DNA from: Pseudoalteromonas aurantia
GTDB taxonomy: Bacteria > Pseudomonadota > Gammaproteobacteria > Enterobacterales > Alteromonadaceae
Length of the DNA: 64,000 nt
NCBI RefSeq assembly: GCF_005886875.1
Contig: NZ_PNBY01000020.1
Location: 1-64,000 of the forward strand
Reading direction: 5' to 3'
Of this stretch, positions 13,832-23,775 are shown in pieces. Position numbers and translations under genes: made by a program. The notes beneath the pieces were generated by a model, which saw nothing but the letters and a program-made list of their open reading frames with translations, was not told the origin of the DNA and made no database searches. The first letter of the stretch is position 1, and every line of letters begins with the position of its first letter.

Positions 13832-14553
13832 GACAGTTCCTCTGATAATTTATTAGGTTGACTGTTATAAGTGGCGACAGCATGGGTAATTTTAGCTTCT
13901 AATCGTGCTAAGCGAAATAGGTGCACGATAAGCGCGGCAATCGCAGTGGGAATTGCCCATAACCCAATGTGCAGTGGCTCAATACCTTCAATGCCATTTT
14001 CTCTTAAAAAAGCATCCATGAGTAATACCGCACCGAATGCAATAAAAATGTCTTCACCAAAAAACATTGCGATATTGTCGCAGGCCGCGGCGTGCGCACA
14101 GATCATATCTTTTACTTCTTTAGGAAGCTCGCCATGCACGTTGCTTGCTGCGCCTAACGCCATCGGTGCGAGCAATGGCCTAACTGTTTGCGGTTGGCCA
14201 GCTAAACTCAGTAAACCTAACGCAGATGAGCATTCACGAACCACAAAATAGACCGATAGGATACGAGCTGTAGTCGCACTTTTAATACTGGCAATCCAAC
14301 TTTGTGCTCGCTGTTGTAACCCGTGACGTTCCAGTAATGCAATGACGGGCAAAATAAGTAAAAAGCTAGCCAATTGACGAGAGTTCATAAATTTTTCGCC
14401 AAACGTTTCAACCAAGGCTAAAAATTGCATATCAACGGCCCAGCCTGTGACTAAGCCTGCTGCGGTAACCACTAATAGTGGGTTGAAGCGCAGGGCAAAG
14501 CCAAGCACAACAACCACAATACCACTTAAAGGTAATAAATTTAGTTCGCTCAT
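13828..14553 (-). CDS. DUF969 family membrane protein, partner of DUF979
   Basis: A 241-aa protein with several membrane segments and the family block around LAPMALGAASNVHGELP, followed by HAAACDNIAMFFGEDIF. It is the usual partner of the DUF979 protein and the stop/start codons overlap by 4 nt. It begins 5 nt after pxpC. Together the two proteins look like a split ion-transporter-like permease; the substrate is inferred from pxpBC and pcp to be 5-oxoproline. Confidence 0.8.
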   Translation of the reverse strand: MSELNLLPLSGIVVVVLGFALRFNPLLVVTAAGLVTGWAVDMQFLALVETFGEKFMNSRQLASFLLILPVIALLERHGLQQRAQSWIASIKSATTARILSVYFVVRECSSALGLLSLAGQPQTVRPLLAPMALGAASNVHGELPKEVKDMICAHAAACDNIAMFFGEDIFIAFGAVLLMDAFLRENGIEGIEPLHIGLWAIPTAIAALIVHLFRLARLEAKITHAVATYNSQPNKLSEELS

Positions 14554-14558
14554 AACTA

Positions 14559-15488
14559 CTACTCTTTATTGTTATTATTCGCTAGCGCAAATTGCGCTAA
14601 ATGTGAATTTAATTTTTTCATCGCATGGTGTGCTTGTGAAACACTTACACCAATAAACTTACAAGATTGTTGACTGCCTAATTGACTAAACAGTCTTAGG
14701 TCCGCGCTAATTACTGATGCAATAATGGGATAGCCTCCGGTTGTTTGGCAGTCATTTAACAAAACAATTGGTTGCCCGTTAGGGGGGTATTGGATCACCC
14801 CCGGGTGAACGGCTTGGCTTGCGATGGTGGCATGATGCTGAACAGTGTTATTAGCAGTTAACCGTGACCCCATGCGGTTATTCATGTCACTGACGAGCCA
14901 CTTTGTTTGCAAAAAGTGCTCAAAGGACCCTTTAGGGAGCTTATCACAGTGCGGCCCTTTGAGTACTCTTACCTCATTCGTGTAGTCAGGTTGCTTGACG
15001 CCTAGGTGTGGTAGCGGCGTTTTGTCAGCGTGAAAAGGCAGCTGATCGCCCATTTTTAACGCTCGGCCATTGTAGCCACCAAATTGTGCCTGTATGTCTG
15101 TTGATTTAGCGTTGAGTACATTATCAATCAAAAACCCTCCTCGAACCGCTAAGTATGCACGTTGTGCATTGTGGCTGGTACTAAAGGAAAGTATATCGCC
15201 AGATTCTGCGAAGTAGCGCCAGCCAGGGTATAGAGGGTGTCCGTTTAACTTTGCACGTAAATCCCCCCCCGTGATTGAAAAGTTAATTGAGGCAGTAAAT
15301 TCAAATTGCGCGAGCCCAATAGTTACCTCTATAACGGGTTCATTTAGGTCATTATTCAATAGCAAATTGGCCAGCTTGACTGCGATTGGATCTAATGCAC
15401 CCGATTGCCCTACGCCCAAATGTCGATAGCCATGACGCCCGGTGTCTTGGATACTACAAAGAACACCTTGTTTGATTACTGTGAGCAT
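14559..15488 (-). CDS. pxpC: 5-oxoprolinase subunit PxpC (biotin-dependent carboxylase-like)
   Basis: With PxpA and PxpB forms the prokaryotic ATP-dependent 5-oxoprolinase that opens 5-oxoproline to glutamate. The 309-aa product matches the KipA/AHS2 family, with the N-terminal signature QDTGRHGYRHLGVGQSGALD, a central VRGGF and a C-terminal PIVLLNDCQTTGGYP block. It overlaps pxpB by 13 nt. Older annotations call this an allophanate hydrolase subunit 2; the oxoproline context argues against that here. Confidence 0.9.
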   Translation of the reverse strand: MLTVIKQGVLCSIQDTGRHGYRHLGVGQSGALDPIAVKLANLLLNNDLNEPVIEVTIGLAQFEFTASINFSITGGDLRAKLNGHPLYPGWRYFAESGDILSFSTSHNAQRAYLAVRGGFLIDNVLNAKSTDIQAQFGGYNGRALKMGDQLPFHADKTPLPHLGVKQPDYTNEVRVLKGPHCDKLPKGSFEHFLQTKWLVSDMNNRMGSRLTANNTVQHHATIASQAVHPGVIQYPPNGQPIVLLNDCQTTGGYPIIASVISADLRLFSQLGSQQSCKFIGVSVSQAHHAMKKLNSHLAQFALANNNNKE

Positions 15489-16138
15489 AGTCCGCCCTTG
15501 GATGGGATAAATTGAACGTGATCGCCTGGCATCAATAAGCTTGGTTGTTGAAGGCTAGGGTTGAATAAAGGTGTGTCACATATACCGAGTAAATGCCAGC
15601 CGCCCGGAGAGGAACTGGGATATATCGCCGTCAGTTCTTGTGCAATGGCAACCGATCCTTTTGGTACTCGTGTTCTTGGTGTTTTTTTTCTGGGTACTTG
15701 AAGGGCGTTTGGTAACGTGCCTAAATATCCAAAGCCAGGTAAAAACCCGAGAAATTCGACTTGATATGTGACAGATGCATGGAGTTCAATGAGATCTTTT
15801 TCTGGTAATGAAAGTGTATTTGCAAGCGAACTGAGATCAGGGCCATAGTCTCCACCATACTTAACCGTAAAGCGATGAGTCGTCGGCTTAAAACTAGCCA
15901 TTTCGCACTCGTGCCATAAAGTGGTGATTCTTTTTATCCAGATTGGGTGATCTTGAGGCGTTTTTAAATAGACAGTAATAGAAGATTTTGCTGGCACAAC
16001 GTCAAAGAAAGCACCTAGGTTCATTAATGTTGAGGTCAAAGCAAATAAACGTCGTTGTTCATTCGAAGATGGGTTTGATGTCTCTAGCACAAATGCAATG
16101 GCATGTTCCCCTAATAAATAGCATTGATGATCACTCAT
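15476..16138 (-). CDS. pxpB: 5-oxoprolinase subunit PxpB (KipI family)
   Basis: A 220-aa AHS1/KipI-family protein and the first gene of the oxoproline operon. Family signatures are visible: VKYGGDYGPDL (around residue 88) and the stretch from EFLGFLPGFGYLG through PRKKTPRTRVPKGSVAIA and PSSSPGGWHLLG. It should pair with PxpC. The third subunit PxpA (LamB/YcsF family) is not next to it nor anywhere in the window, so it would have to be encoded elsewhere for 5-oxoprolinase activity. Confidence 0.9.
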   Translation of the reverse strand: MSDHQCYLLGEHAIAFVLETSNPSSNEQRRLFALTSTLMNLGAFFDVVPAKSSITVYLKTPQDHPIWIKRITTLWHECEMASFKPTTHRFTVKYGGDYGPDLSSLANTLSLPEKDLIELHASVTYQVEFLGFLPGFGYLGTLPNALQVPRKKTPRTRVPKGSVAIAQELTAIYPSSSPGGWHLLGICDTPLFNPSLQQPSLLMPGDHVQFIPSKGGLCSQ

Positions 16139-16202
16139 CTAGTCTCCAAGGTACTTTTTATTATTGTTGGTAGTATATCTAATTTAGTCTTTGGGAGTAT
16201 AA

Positions 16203-16227
16203 AAAAACCATGCAGAGCATGGTTTTT
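16203..16227 (-). terminator. Intrinsic terminator of the M17 aminopeptidase gene
   Basis: An 11-bp perfect stem (AAAAACCATGC / GCATGGTTTTT) with a 3-nt loop. The A run on the plus strand reads as T on the minus strand, so it suits the gene ending at 16279. It also separates that gene from pxpB. Confidence 0.85.
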
Positions 16228-16278
16228 GGGTTTAATACACTGCGTAGGTGATTAAAATATAACGCTTATCGCATTTTA

Positions 16279-17790
16279 TTAATTGTTGCTGAGCAACCAC
16301 TCACTTAATAAACGAACACCGTAGCCTGTTCCACCAACAGGAACTTCTCCTTTGGCTTTACCTGATAAGGCATTACCGGCGATATCGATGTGTACCCAAC
16401 GAGTATCTCCTGCAAATTGTTGTAAGAAAGTAGCAGCAGTTGTTGCACCGGGGCCACTAGAGCCTAAATTAGTAAAGTCAGCGATATCTGAAGATAAAGT
16501 ATCTTTGTAACCAAGCGGTAAGCGCCATACTTGCTCATTAACTTGTTTGCCGGCCAATGTTATTTGATTGATCAGTGTGTCATCTTCAGAGAAAATGGCT
16601 GAGTAGCGATTACCAACTGCGCGAATTTTTGATCCTGTTAATGTGGCAACATCAACCATAATTTCTGGATTAAAATGCTTACGGGCATACCACATTGCAT
16701 CGCTTAATACTAAGCGTCCTTCGGCATCCGTATTCACAACTTCAACACTGTGCCCTTCAGCTGTTCGCAATACGTCACCTGGTGCAAGAGAGTAGCGAGA
16801 TACCATATTTGCTGCCATACCCATCACAGCTACGACGTTAACGTCAGCTTTATTTAAAGCCATTGCCTTGATTGTGCCAAGTACGGCTGCTGCACCGGCC
16901 ATGTCTGACTTCATTCGTGCAATTGAAGGCCCTTTTTTGAGACTATAACCACCTGAATCAAATGTGATCCCTTTACCCACAAGGGCGATAGGAGTGTCAT
17001 TGTTACCTTCGTAGTGGGCAACAATAAGGCGCGCGCCTTCTTTACTACCACGGCCGACACCTTCTAATGCGCCCATGCCAAGTTCTTTTAATTGTTCAGG
17101 TTTCAAGATGGTGATTTTGACGCCCAGTTTTTCAAGTGATTTTGCTTCATGTGCAAAATCAATCGGCGTCATTTCTGTTGCAATTTCAGAGGTTAGATCA
17201 CGGGCCAAAAATACGCCTTGTTCGATATTAGCCAGTTGTTGATAGCGCTTGCTGGTTGTCTTTTTATCAGCAACGTCAATGTTGTATGTAACCTTAAATG
17301 TTTGTGGCTCTTTTTTGTATACTTCAAACGTATAGTCTCGAAGGTTTGCGCCGTGTGCAAACTGTGCTGCCAATTCGCTGTTTTTTGCTTTGCCGTCAAC
17401 AGACTCGAAGGCAAGAGAGACTGTTGCCACTTTTTTATCTTCTAGTTTGGCATGGATGTTACCACCAAGTTTGGCCATTTTAGCGGCTGTTAATTTATTG
17501 CTTTCGCCTAAACCAACCACAACGATACGTGAATACTTGCTATCGATAGGAGCGATCAACTCAAGTGTTTTGCCATATTTACCGGTAAACGAGTCTGTTT
17601 TTATCGCTCGTTGTAATTGCTTACGAGTGTCTCGGTCTAAAAACTTAAGATCAGTATCGCTGCCTACGTTTTGAAAAACGACAAGCGCATCGCCTTTGGC
17701 AAGTTTTGACGTGAAATTGACATCAGCAGCAAGTGTGCTGGTACTCAATAAAGCAAGTGAAATCGCACTCATAGAAGAAAGAAGTTTCAT
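16279..17790 (-). CDS. Exported leucyl aminopeptidase (peptidase family M17)
   Basis: A 503-aa dinuclear zinc/manganese aminopeptidase. The catalytic domain shows the family blocks VGKGITFDSGGYSLK (metal and catalytic Lys), MKSDMAGAAAV and NTDAEGRLVLSD. Unlike housekeeping PepA, the protein starts with a clear Sec signal peptide (MKLLSSMSAISLALLSTSTLA, cleavage after about residue 21), so it should act in the periplasm or outside the cell. That fits a marine bacterium feeding on peptides. The gene is monocistronic and divergent from the exported msrAB fusion. Confidence 0.92.
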   Translation of the reverse strand: MKLLSSMSAISLALLSTSTLAADVNFTSKLAKGDALVVFQNVGSDTDLKFLDRDTRKQLQRAIKTDSFTGKYGKTLELIAPIDSKYSRIVVVGLGESNKLTAAKMAKLGGNIHAKLEDKKVATVSLAFESVDGKAKNSELAAQFAHGANLRDYTFEVYKKEPQTFKVTYNIDVADKKTTSKRYQQLANIEQGVFLARDLTSEIATEMTPIDFAHEAKSLEKLGVKITILKPEQLKELGMGALEGVGRGSKEGARLIVAHYEGNNDTPIALVGKGITFDSGGYSLKKGPSIARMKSDMAGAAAVLGTIKAMALNKADVNVVAVMGMAANMVSRYSLAPGDVLRTAEGHSVEVVNTDAEGRLVLSDAMWYARKHFNPEIMVDVATLTGSKIRAVGNRYSAIFSEDDTLINQITLAGKQVNEQVWRLPLGYKDTLSSDIADFTNLGSSGPGATTAATFLQQFAGDTRWVHIDIAGNALSGKAKGEVPVGGTGYGVRLLSEWLLSNN

Positions 17791-18065
17791 GATAAATCCT
17801 AAGTAAAAAAACTGACACGGTTTTACATTAAAAATGTGATTCAGGTAACTAATAGTCGTTGAATGGCCATTTTACAAAGCCCAGTTACGGTTGTTATGTG
17901 GCGAATAAAGGTATTTGAAATTGAACTTTGCGGCGTAACTTATCGTAAATTTATTGCATTAACTGAAAGTAAAAGTGCGATATTAAGGTCTATTTAAGTA
18001 GAGCAATGAATGTGTGTACTGAGCTAACTTAGTCAGGCAAAAAATGTCTTAGAAGGTTACATTAG

Positions 18066-19346
18066 ATGTCGAATAGTTTAAAAAATCCGCTGTTAACTGC
18101 TGTGTTTTTGGTAAGTACTTTTACAGGCTATGCCAGTGATATGCCCATGCCAGAGCCGGTGCAGGCGAGTATGCATGTGAAAACCTTAGTATTAGGATCA
18201 GGATGTTTTTGGGGGGCTGAAAAGCGTTATGAAGCGATGCAAGGGGTAATTGATGCTGAATCAGGCTATGCCGATGGCACTGGCTTTAAAGCCACTTACA
18301 AAGAAATAACTAAGCGCTCTAGGCGCTTCGATGCACGTAACTATGCCGAGGTGGTTAAAGTTACATACAATGCGAACATATTGACTACGGAGACGCTTTT
18401 AAAAAGTTACTTCGAAAGTCATGATCCAACTCAAAAAAATCGCCAGGGCAATGATATCGGAACTCAATATCGTTCAACAATTCTATTTAGTGAGTTAGAT
18501 CAAAAAAATGTGGCGATTAAGTTAAAGGCTACATATCAAGCGCTACTGGCTAAAAATGGGTATGGCAAGATACAAACAAATATTAAGCCATTGGATAAAT
18601 TCTACTCAGCTGAAGAATATCATCAAAATTATTTAGTAAAAAACCCAAATGGGTATTGCCCAGATCACTCTACTGGAGTGGTCTTTACACCCGTAGAGCG
18701 TGAAACACGCAGTAATGAGGGGTTATTGACTGGCAAGCATATCGTTGTCATCGACTCAAAAAACCATTGTCCCTATTGTGAAAAATTAAAAAAGACTGTG
18801 CTGAACGATTATCATGGCGATATTCCAGTGCACTTTAGGTATGCCGATGAGCTGAAAGGTTTAAAAATAAAATCAGCAACATGGGCGACGCCAACAATTT
18901 TATTTATAGAGCAGGGCAAAGAGATATTTGGTCAGCAGGGGTTTATGGATAGATCGCGGTTTTACAAAGCGCTAGGCGCATTTAAATTGGGTGATACTGA
19001 AGCGTATTCTATTGCATTTAAAAAAGGCACTGATCGCCCATTTTGTAAAGAGTATGACTTATTTAAGAACACCCCTGATGGCGTATTTATCGATAAACTC
19101 AGTGGAGCACCATTGTTTAATACCAAAGACCGCTTTAACTCTGGAACTGGTTGGCTGTCGTTTAAATATCCGGTCAAGGGCAGCGTGACGTATCATGAAG
19201 ATAACAGCTTTGGTATGAAGCGCACTGAAATTCGCTCTAAATCAAGCGGTATTCATCTAGGTCATGTATTTGCCAAAGAAGGTCCTAAAGGATCAGACCG
19301 ATACTGTATCAATGCGACGGTGTTAGAGTTTGTTGCTGCACAATAA
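18066..19346 (+). CDS. Exported MsrA / thioredoxin-like / MsrB fusion (peptide methionine sulfoxide reductase)
   Basis: A 426-aa three-part repair enzyme for oxidised methionine. Residues ~1-24 form a signal peptide. MsrA follows (catalytic Cys in GSGCFWGAEK, then HDPTQKNRQGNDIGTQYRS and AEEYHQNYL). Residues ~215-310 form a small thioredoxin/DsbC-like domain with a CPYC active site. The MsrB domain closes the protein (GTGWLSF, HLGHVF and catalytic Cys in RYCIN). The MsrB zinc CxxC pairs seem to be missing. In Neisseria PilB the thioredoxin-like domain comes first, so the order here differs. Periplasmic location is inferred from the signal peptide. Confidence 0.9.
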   Translation: MSNSLKNPLLTAVFLVSTFTGYASDMPMPEPVQASMHVKTLVLGSGCFWGAEKRYEAMQGVIDAESGYADGTGFKATYKEITKRSRRFDARNYAEVVKVTYNANILTTETLLKSYFESHDPTQKNRQGNDIGTQYRSTILFSELDQKNVAIKLKATYQALLAKNGYGKIQTNIKPLDKFYSAEEYHQNYLVKNPNGYCPDHSTGVVFTPVERETRSNEGLLTGKHIVVIDSKNHCPYCEKLKKTVLNDYHGDIPVHFRYADELKGLKIKSATWATPTILFIEQGKEIFGQQGFMDRSRFYKALGAFKLGDTEAYSIAFKKGTDRPFCKEYDLFKNTPDGVFIDKLSGAPLFNTKDRFNSGTGWLSFKYPVKGSVTYHEDNSFGMKRTEIRSKSSGIHLGHVFAKEGPKGSDRYCINATVLEFVAAQ

Positions 19347-19356
19347 AATTTAGCGT

Positions 19357-19385
19357 AAAAAAAAACCCCTCTAACGAGGGGTTTT
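19357..19385. terminator. Bidirectional terminator between msrAB and the CoA-transferase operon
   Basis: A 10-bp stem (AAAACCCCTC / GAGGGGTTTT) with a TAAC loop. A nine-A run on the left gives a strong T tract for the minus-strand liu/CoA-transferase operon, and the right side serves msrAB. Confidence 0.9.
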
Positions 19386-19450
19386 GGGTAACTCAGCGCT
19401 TTAAGCACTGGGAATGAGGTCGGTACATTAAATCAAAAGTGGTCTGTCGA

Positions 19451-20113
19451 TTAATCTGCAAACTGCATCTCAGGTATATCACCTTCAACAATCAATTTGC
19501 CCGCTGTTTTGTTTATAATTTCATCAACACTAACACCAGGGGCACGCTCTAATAAATAAAACGCGCCGTCTTTTACTTCCAGTACGGCTAAATCAGTTAC
19601 TATCTTTTTAACACAGCTTACGCCAGTTAATGGCAATGAGCAGGTTTCTAGTAATTTAGAGTCGCCGTGCTTACTGGCATGGGTCATGGTGACAATAATG
19701 TTTTGTGCACCAGCGACGAGGTCCATCGCTCCACCCATACCTTTAATTAATTTTTTCGGGATCATCCAAGACGCGATATTGCCTTGTTGATCAACTTCAA
19801 ATGCACCTAGAACCGTTAAGTCTACATGACCACCACGGATCATAGCAAAACTTTCTGCACTATTAAAAATAGCCGCACCTGTCGCTGCTGTCACGGTTTC
19901 TTTACCCGCATTGATCATATCGGCATCAACTTGGTCTTCATTTGGGTACGGACCCATACCTAAAAGACCATTTTCTGATTGCAGCATTACCTCAATACCC
20001 TTAGGTACGAAGTTCGCTACAAGCGTAGGAATACCAATGCCTAGGTTAACGTAATAACCATCTTTTAGTTCTTGTGCAACACGCATTGCAACTTGTTCAC
20101 GTGATAAAGCCAT
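19451..20113 (-). CDS. scoB: 3-oxoacid CoA-transferase subunit B
   Basis: The beta subunit of succinyl-CoA:acetoacetate CoA-transferase, 220 aa. The catalytic Glu motif QSENGLLGMGPYP is present near residue 46, with GGHVDLTVLGAFEVDQQGN further on. It activates the acetoacetate released by HMG-CoA lyase at the end of leucine breakdown. It lies 11 nt after subunit A and is the last gene of the liu transcription unit before a strong terminator. Confidence 0.93.
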   Translation of the reverse strand: MALSREQVAMRVAQELKDGYYVNLGIGIPTLVANFVPKGIEVMLQSENGLLGMGPYPNEDQVDADMINAGKETVTAATGAAIFNSAESFAMIRGGHVDLTVLGAFEVDQQGNIASWMIPKKLIKGMGGAMDLVAGAQNIIVTMTHASKHGDSKLLETCSLPLTGVSCVKKIVTDLAVLEVKDGAFYLLERAPGVSVDEIINKTAGKLIVEGDIPEMQFAD

Positions 20114-20124
20114 TATAATTCTCC

Positions 20125-20823
20125 TTACTTACTCGTCGTGACACGTTCAATGCGTTTTTCAAAGTTACCTTTAATAACGCGGTTGACATAAATACCTGGG
20201 GTATGAATTTGGCTTGGTTCTAATTCACCCGGTTCTACAATTTCTTCTACTTCAACCACGGTTATCTTACCCGCAGTTGCAGCCATCGGGTTAAAGTTCA
20301 TTGCCGTATGGCGAAATACAAGGTTTCCGTAGCGGTCTGCTTTCCACGCTTTAATAATCGCGAATTCGCCAGTAATTGATTCTTCAAGAATATAGGGACG
20401 ACCATTAAATTCTTTAACTTCTTTCCCCTCTGCAATTGGGGTGCCGTAGCCCGTTGCGGTATAAAAACCTGGGATACCAGCACCGCCTGCACGCATTTTC
20501 TCTGCTAATGTGCCTTGTGGGGTGAGTTCAACGTCAATAATGCCGTCTAGTAGCTGCTGTTCAAAAAGCGCATTCTCACCAACATATGATGCAACAATTT
20601 TTTTGATTTGGCGGTCATGCAATAAAACGCCTAAACCAAAATCATCAACACCACAGTTGTTAGATACGACGGTAAGGTCTTTGGTCTGTTTACGCTTAAT
20701 CTCGTTAATTAAGCCCTCAGGAATACCACATAGTCCAAAACCACCTGCAATGATGGTATCGCCATCTTTTATGCCTTCCATCGCTTCGGCGTAGCTGTTT
20801 ACTACTTTATCGAAACCGGCCAT
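20125..20823 (-). CDS. scoA: 3-oxoacid CoA-transferase subunit A
   Basis: The alpha subunit of the same CoA-transferase, 232 aa. It has the family pattern [19 protein letters not shown] near the N-terminus and the glycine-rich [15 protein letters not shown] segment. It pairs with the gene that follows it. The gap to liuE is 76 nt, so it is probably in the liu operon, although a separate promoter cannot be excluded. Confidence 0.93.
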   Translation of the reverse strand: MAGFDKVVNSYAEAMEGIKDGDTIIAGGFGLCGIPEGLINEIKRKQTKDLTVVSNNCGVDDFGLGVLLHDRQIKKIVASYVGENALFEQQLLDGIIDVELTPQGTLAEKMRAGGAGIPGFYTATGYGTPIAEGKEVKEFNGRPYILEESITGEFAIIKAWKADRYGNLVFRHTAMNFNPMAATAGKITVVEVEEIVEPGELEPSQIHTPGIYVNRVIKGNFEKRIERVTTSK

Positions 20824-20899
20824 TAGCCCACTCCTAAATTGTTGTTATATCTTCAGTGCGACACCTATCACTGTAATCGGCGTCAACACTGTGTTGTTG

Positions 20900-21805
20900 T
20901 TACGAAGAACATTTAGCTTGCAATGCTAAAGAAACCTTACTAATAGGAGGTTTATTCAGCGCACGACAAATTGTCCATCCAGCTTTTGCTAGCCTTTCTA
21001 AATCAATTTGGGGGTCAATGCCAAGCCCTTGCAGTAAGTAAATTACATCCTCGGTGGCAACATTTCCTGACGCGCCTTGTGCATAGGGGCAGCCACCGAG
21101 TCCTGCAACGGCACTATCAATGGTTGAGATCCCCAGCTCTAATGCACTGTGAATGTTCGCTAATGCTTGACCGTAGGTATCATGAAAATGCACAGCCAGC
21201 TTGTCTGCAGGGATATGTTGCAGCAATAATGAGATGAGTGACTTGACCTTATTTGGTGTACCCACGCCAACGGTATCTCCCAAGCTAATTTCATAACAAC
21301 CAAGAGCCAACAATTGTTTACATACCCGCAAAACGGCTTCTGGCTCAATATCCCCCTCATAGGGGCAACCTAGTACACAGCTGACGTAGCCTCTGACTTT
21401 AACATCGTGCTGTTGTGCTAATTCCAGTACACTCTTAAAGCGGTCAATGCTTTGTTCAATGGAACAATTTATATTTTTTTGAGTGAAGGTCTCACTGGCC
21501 GCAGTGAATATTGCAAACTCTTTGATATTTGCTGTTAATGCAGCCTCGGCACCTTTGAGGTTCGGAGTGAGTGCACTGAGTGCAACATCTTGGGCAACCG
21601 AGACACCATTTATCACCGCGAGTGAGTCCGCCATTTGCGGTACCCACTTAGGCGATACGAATGCGCCTGCTTCAATGTGTTTCAAACCAGCCTCACTTAA
21701 CCCATTGATCAAAGCTATTTTGTCTTCTGTTGAGACGGATGCTTCATTTTGCAAGCCATCACGGGCACCCACTTCGACAATTTTGACCGTGCTTGGGTAC
21801 GCCAT
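20900..21805 (-). CDS. liuE: Hydroxymethylglutaryl-CoA lyase
   Basis: Cleaves HMG-CoA to acetyl-CoA and acetoacetate, the last step of the leucine pathway proper. The 301-aa TIM-barrel protein of the DRE-metallolyase family shows [11 protein letters not shown] at residues ~11-21, [12 protein letters not shown] with metal-binding His, and the catalytic Cys region [14 protein letters not shown]. The gene starts 2 nt after liuD. Confidence 0.95.
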   Translation of the reverse strand: MAYPSTVKIVEVGARDGLQNEASVSTEDKIALINGLSEAGLKHIEAGAFVSPKWVPQMADSLAVINGVSVAQDVALSALTPNLKGAEAALTANIKEFAIFTAASETFTQKNINCSIEQSIDRFKSVLELAQQHDVKVRGYVSCVLGCPYEGDIEPEAVLRVCKQLLALGCYEISLGDTVGVGTPNKVKSLISLLLQHIPADKLAVHFHDTYGQALANIHSALELGISTIDSAVAGLGGCPYAQGASGNVATEDVIYLLQGLGIDPQIDLERLAKAGWTICRALNKPPISKVSLALQAKCSS

Positions 21806-21807
21806 AG

Positions 21808-23760
21808 TTACACCTCCTCAGGGTCAATAATGGCGAGCATCGCACCATGGCTCACAAGTGCGCCTTCTGCAAAGCAGTAGCTACTGAGTATGCCGGTATA
21901 TGGCGCATTCAATGTGTACTCCATTTTCATGGCTTCAATGACAACAATAGGATCGCCTTTTTGTACTTGGCTTCCTATTTTTTGTAGGTGCTTAACAACA
22001 GTTCCATTGAGCGGTGCGGCCAATGGCGCGGCTTCATGCTCATGTTCGCTGATGTAATGTTTAGATTTTAGCTCAAAACGATGTGCTAATGCGCCAGACA
22101 TAACAGTGATAGTGTCTTCATCGATTAACACGCTGGCGCTGCATCGTTTGCCATTAATTTCTGCCCTGAGCTGGGTGTTCTGTAGTGCGGCTGATACTTT
22201 ATAGGTTTCATCTAAAATGTGCACTGTGTGTCGTTCATCATGAAGTTCGACCTTCACATCATACTCAGCAAATGGCACTGAAAGCGTGTTAGTTTGGTTG
22301 AGCCTAAATGCAGTCCCTGCATGCCATGGCGTCGTCACATTGGCCTGTTGCTTATATTGAGTATACGCAGCGGTGGCCAAAGTCAATAACTCGGTTAAAG
22401 GCAAAGTATGTTGAGTTAAAGCTTCTGTCTGGCTGTCGATAAAATGGGTGTCGGGTGCACCTGTAACAAAGGTAGGATGGCTCGATAAATAGTGTAAAAA
22501 GGCAATATTACTTTTTACACCTGCTAAGTGAACTTCTTCTAAAGCATGATGTAATTTAAGTAATGCAATTGAACGCTCTGGTGCGTGGACAATGAGTTTG
22601 GCTATCATCGGGTCGTAAAAAGGGCTTATCTCACTACCCGCGATCACGCCAGTGTCTACGCGTACACCTGTATTTGTCGTTGGAAACGATAAATGGCTCA
22701 GCGTGCCAGAATGGGGCATAAAGTTTTCGGTGGGGTCTTCTGCATAAATACGTGCTTCGAAGCTATGGCCTGACAACTTTATTTGATCTTGCGTTAATGG
22801 TAATACTTGATTGTTCGCGACGCGAATTTGCCACTCTACTAAGTCTAGGCCGGTTACCATCTCTGTGACAGGGTGTTCCACTTGTAATCGGGTGTTCATT
22901 TCCATAAAGAAAAATTCTTCACCACATAATAAAAACTCCACTGTTCCAGCGCCGCGATAATGAATTGCCTTAGCACATCTTACAGCAGCTTCCCCCATCG
23001 CTTGTCGTAATGCGTCACTTAGGCCCGGAGCAGGGGCTTCTTCGATGACTTTTTGGTGACGGCGTTGTAAAGAACAGTCTCTGTCACCTAAATAAACACA
23101 ATTTCCATGATTGTCAGCAAATACCTGTACTTCAACATGGCGTGGTTTATCAACGTAGCGCTCAAGCAGAACTAAGTCATTGCCAAATCCAGCTAGGGCC
23201 TCCCGCTGGGCACCTTCAAGGGCACTGGTAAATTCATGAGCTTCACGTACAACCCGCATTCCTTTACCGCCACCGCCGTAAGCTGCTTTGATTAAAACAG
23301 GGTAGCCAATTTTATCGGCTTCATTGGCTAAAAAGGCGGTTTCTTGTTTTTGGCCATAATAACCTGGCACCAATGGCACATTGGCTTGTGCCATAATTTC
23401 TTTAGCGCGGGTTTTTGAGCCCATCGCCTCAATTGAACTGGCTAATGGACCAATAAAAACAATACCGGCTTGTTCACAGGCATTGGCAAAATGATCATTT
23501 TCCGATAAAAAACCATAGCCTGGATGAACACAATCGGCATTCGCTTGTTTGGCGACGCTAAGAATTTTATCAGCGACTAGATATGAATCCTTACTTGGAG
23601 CAGCACCGATATGATAGGCTTCATCAGCGCTACGGACATGTAATGCATTTACATCGGCATCTGAATACACCGCCACTGTTTTTAAACCAAGACGCTTCGC
23701 TGTTTGTATAATTCGGCAGGCGATTTCGCCTCGGTTCGCGATAAGAATTTTTTTTAGCAT
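21808..23760 (-). CDS. liuD: Methylcrotonoyl-CoA carboxylase biotin-containing alpha subunit
   Basis: Carries biotin carboxylase and biotin carrier domains of methylcrotonyl-CoA carboxylase, 650 aa. The N-terminal [10 protein letters not shown], the ATP-grasp glycine loop [13 protein letters not shown] and the [17 protein letters not shown] motif mark the carboxylase domain. The biotin Lys is K612 in [11 protein letters not shown], 38 residues from the end. It works with LiuB on the same operon. Assignment to methylcrotonyl-CoA rather than propionyl- or geranyl-CoA rests on the leucine operon context. Confidence 0.94.
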   Translation of the reverse strand: MLKKILIANRGEIACRIIQTAKRLGLKTVAVYSDADVNALHVRSADEAYHIGAAPSKDSYLVADKILSVAKQANADCVHPGYGFLSENDHFANACEQAGIVFIGPLASSIEAMGSKTRAKEIMAQANVPLVPGYYGQKQETAFLANEADKIGYPVLIKAAYGGGGKGMRVVREAHEFTSALEGAQREALAGFGNDLVLLERYVDKPRHVEVQVFADNHGNCVYLGDRDCSLQRRHQKVIEEAPAPGLSDALRQAMGEAAVRCAKAIHYRGAGTVEFLLCGEEFFFMEMNTRLQVEHPVTEMVTGLDLVEWQIRVANNQVLPLTQDQIKLSGHSFEARIYAEDPTENFMPHSGTLSHLSFPTTNTGVRVDTGVIAGSEISPFYDPMIAKLIVHAPERSIALLKLHHALEEVHLAGVKSNIAFLHYLSSHPTFVTGAPDTHFIDSQTEALTQHTLPLTELLTLATAAYTQYKQQANVTTPWHAGTAFRLNQTNTLSVPFAEYDVKVELHDERHTVHILDETYKVSAALQNTQLRAEINGKRCSASVLIDEDTITVMSGALAHRFELKSKHYISEHEHEAAPLAAPLNGTVVKHLQKIGSQVQKGDPIVVIEAMKMEYTLNAPYTGILSSYCFAEGALVSHGAMLAIIDPEEV

Positions 23761-23775
23761 GGTGTTCCCTTATTC

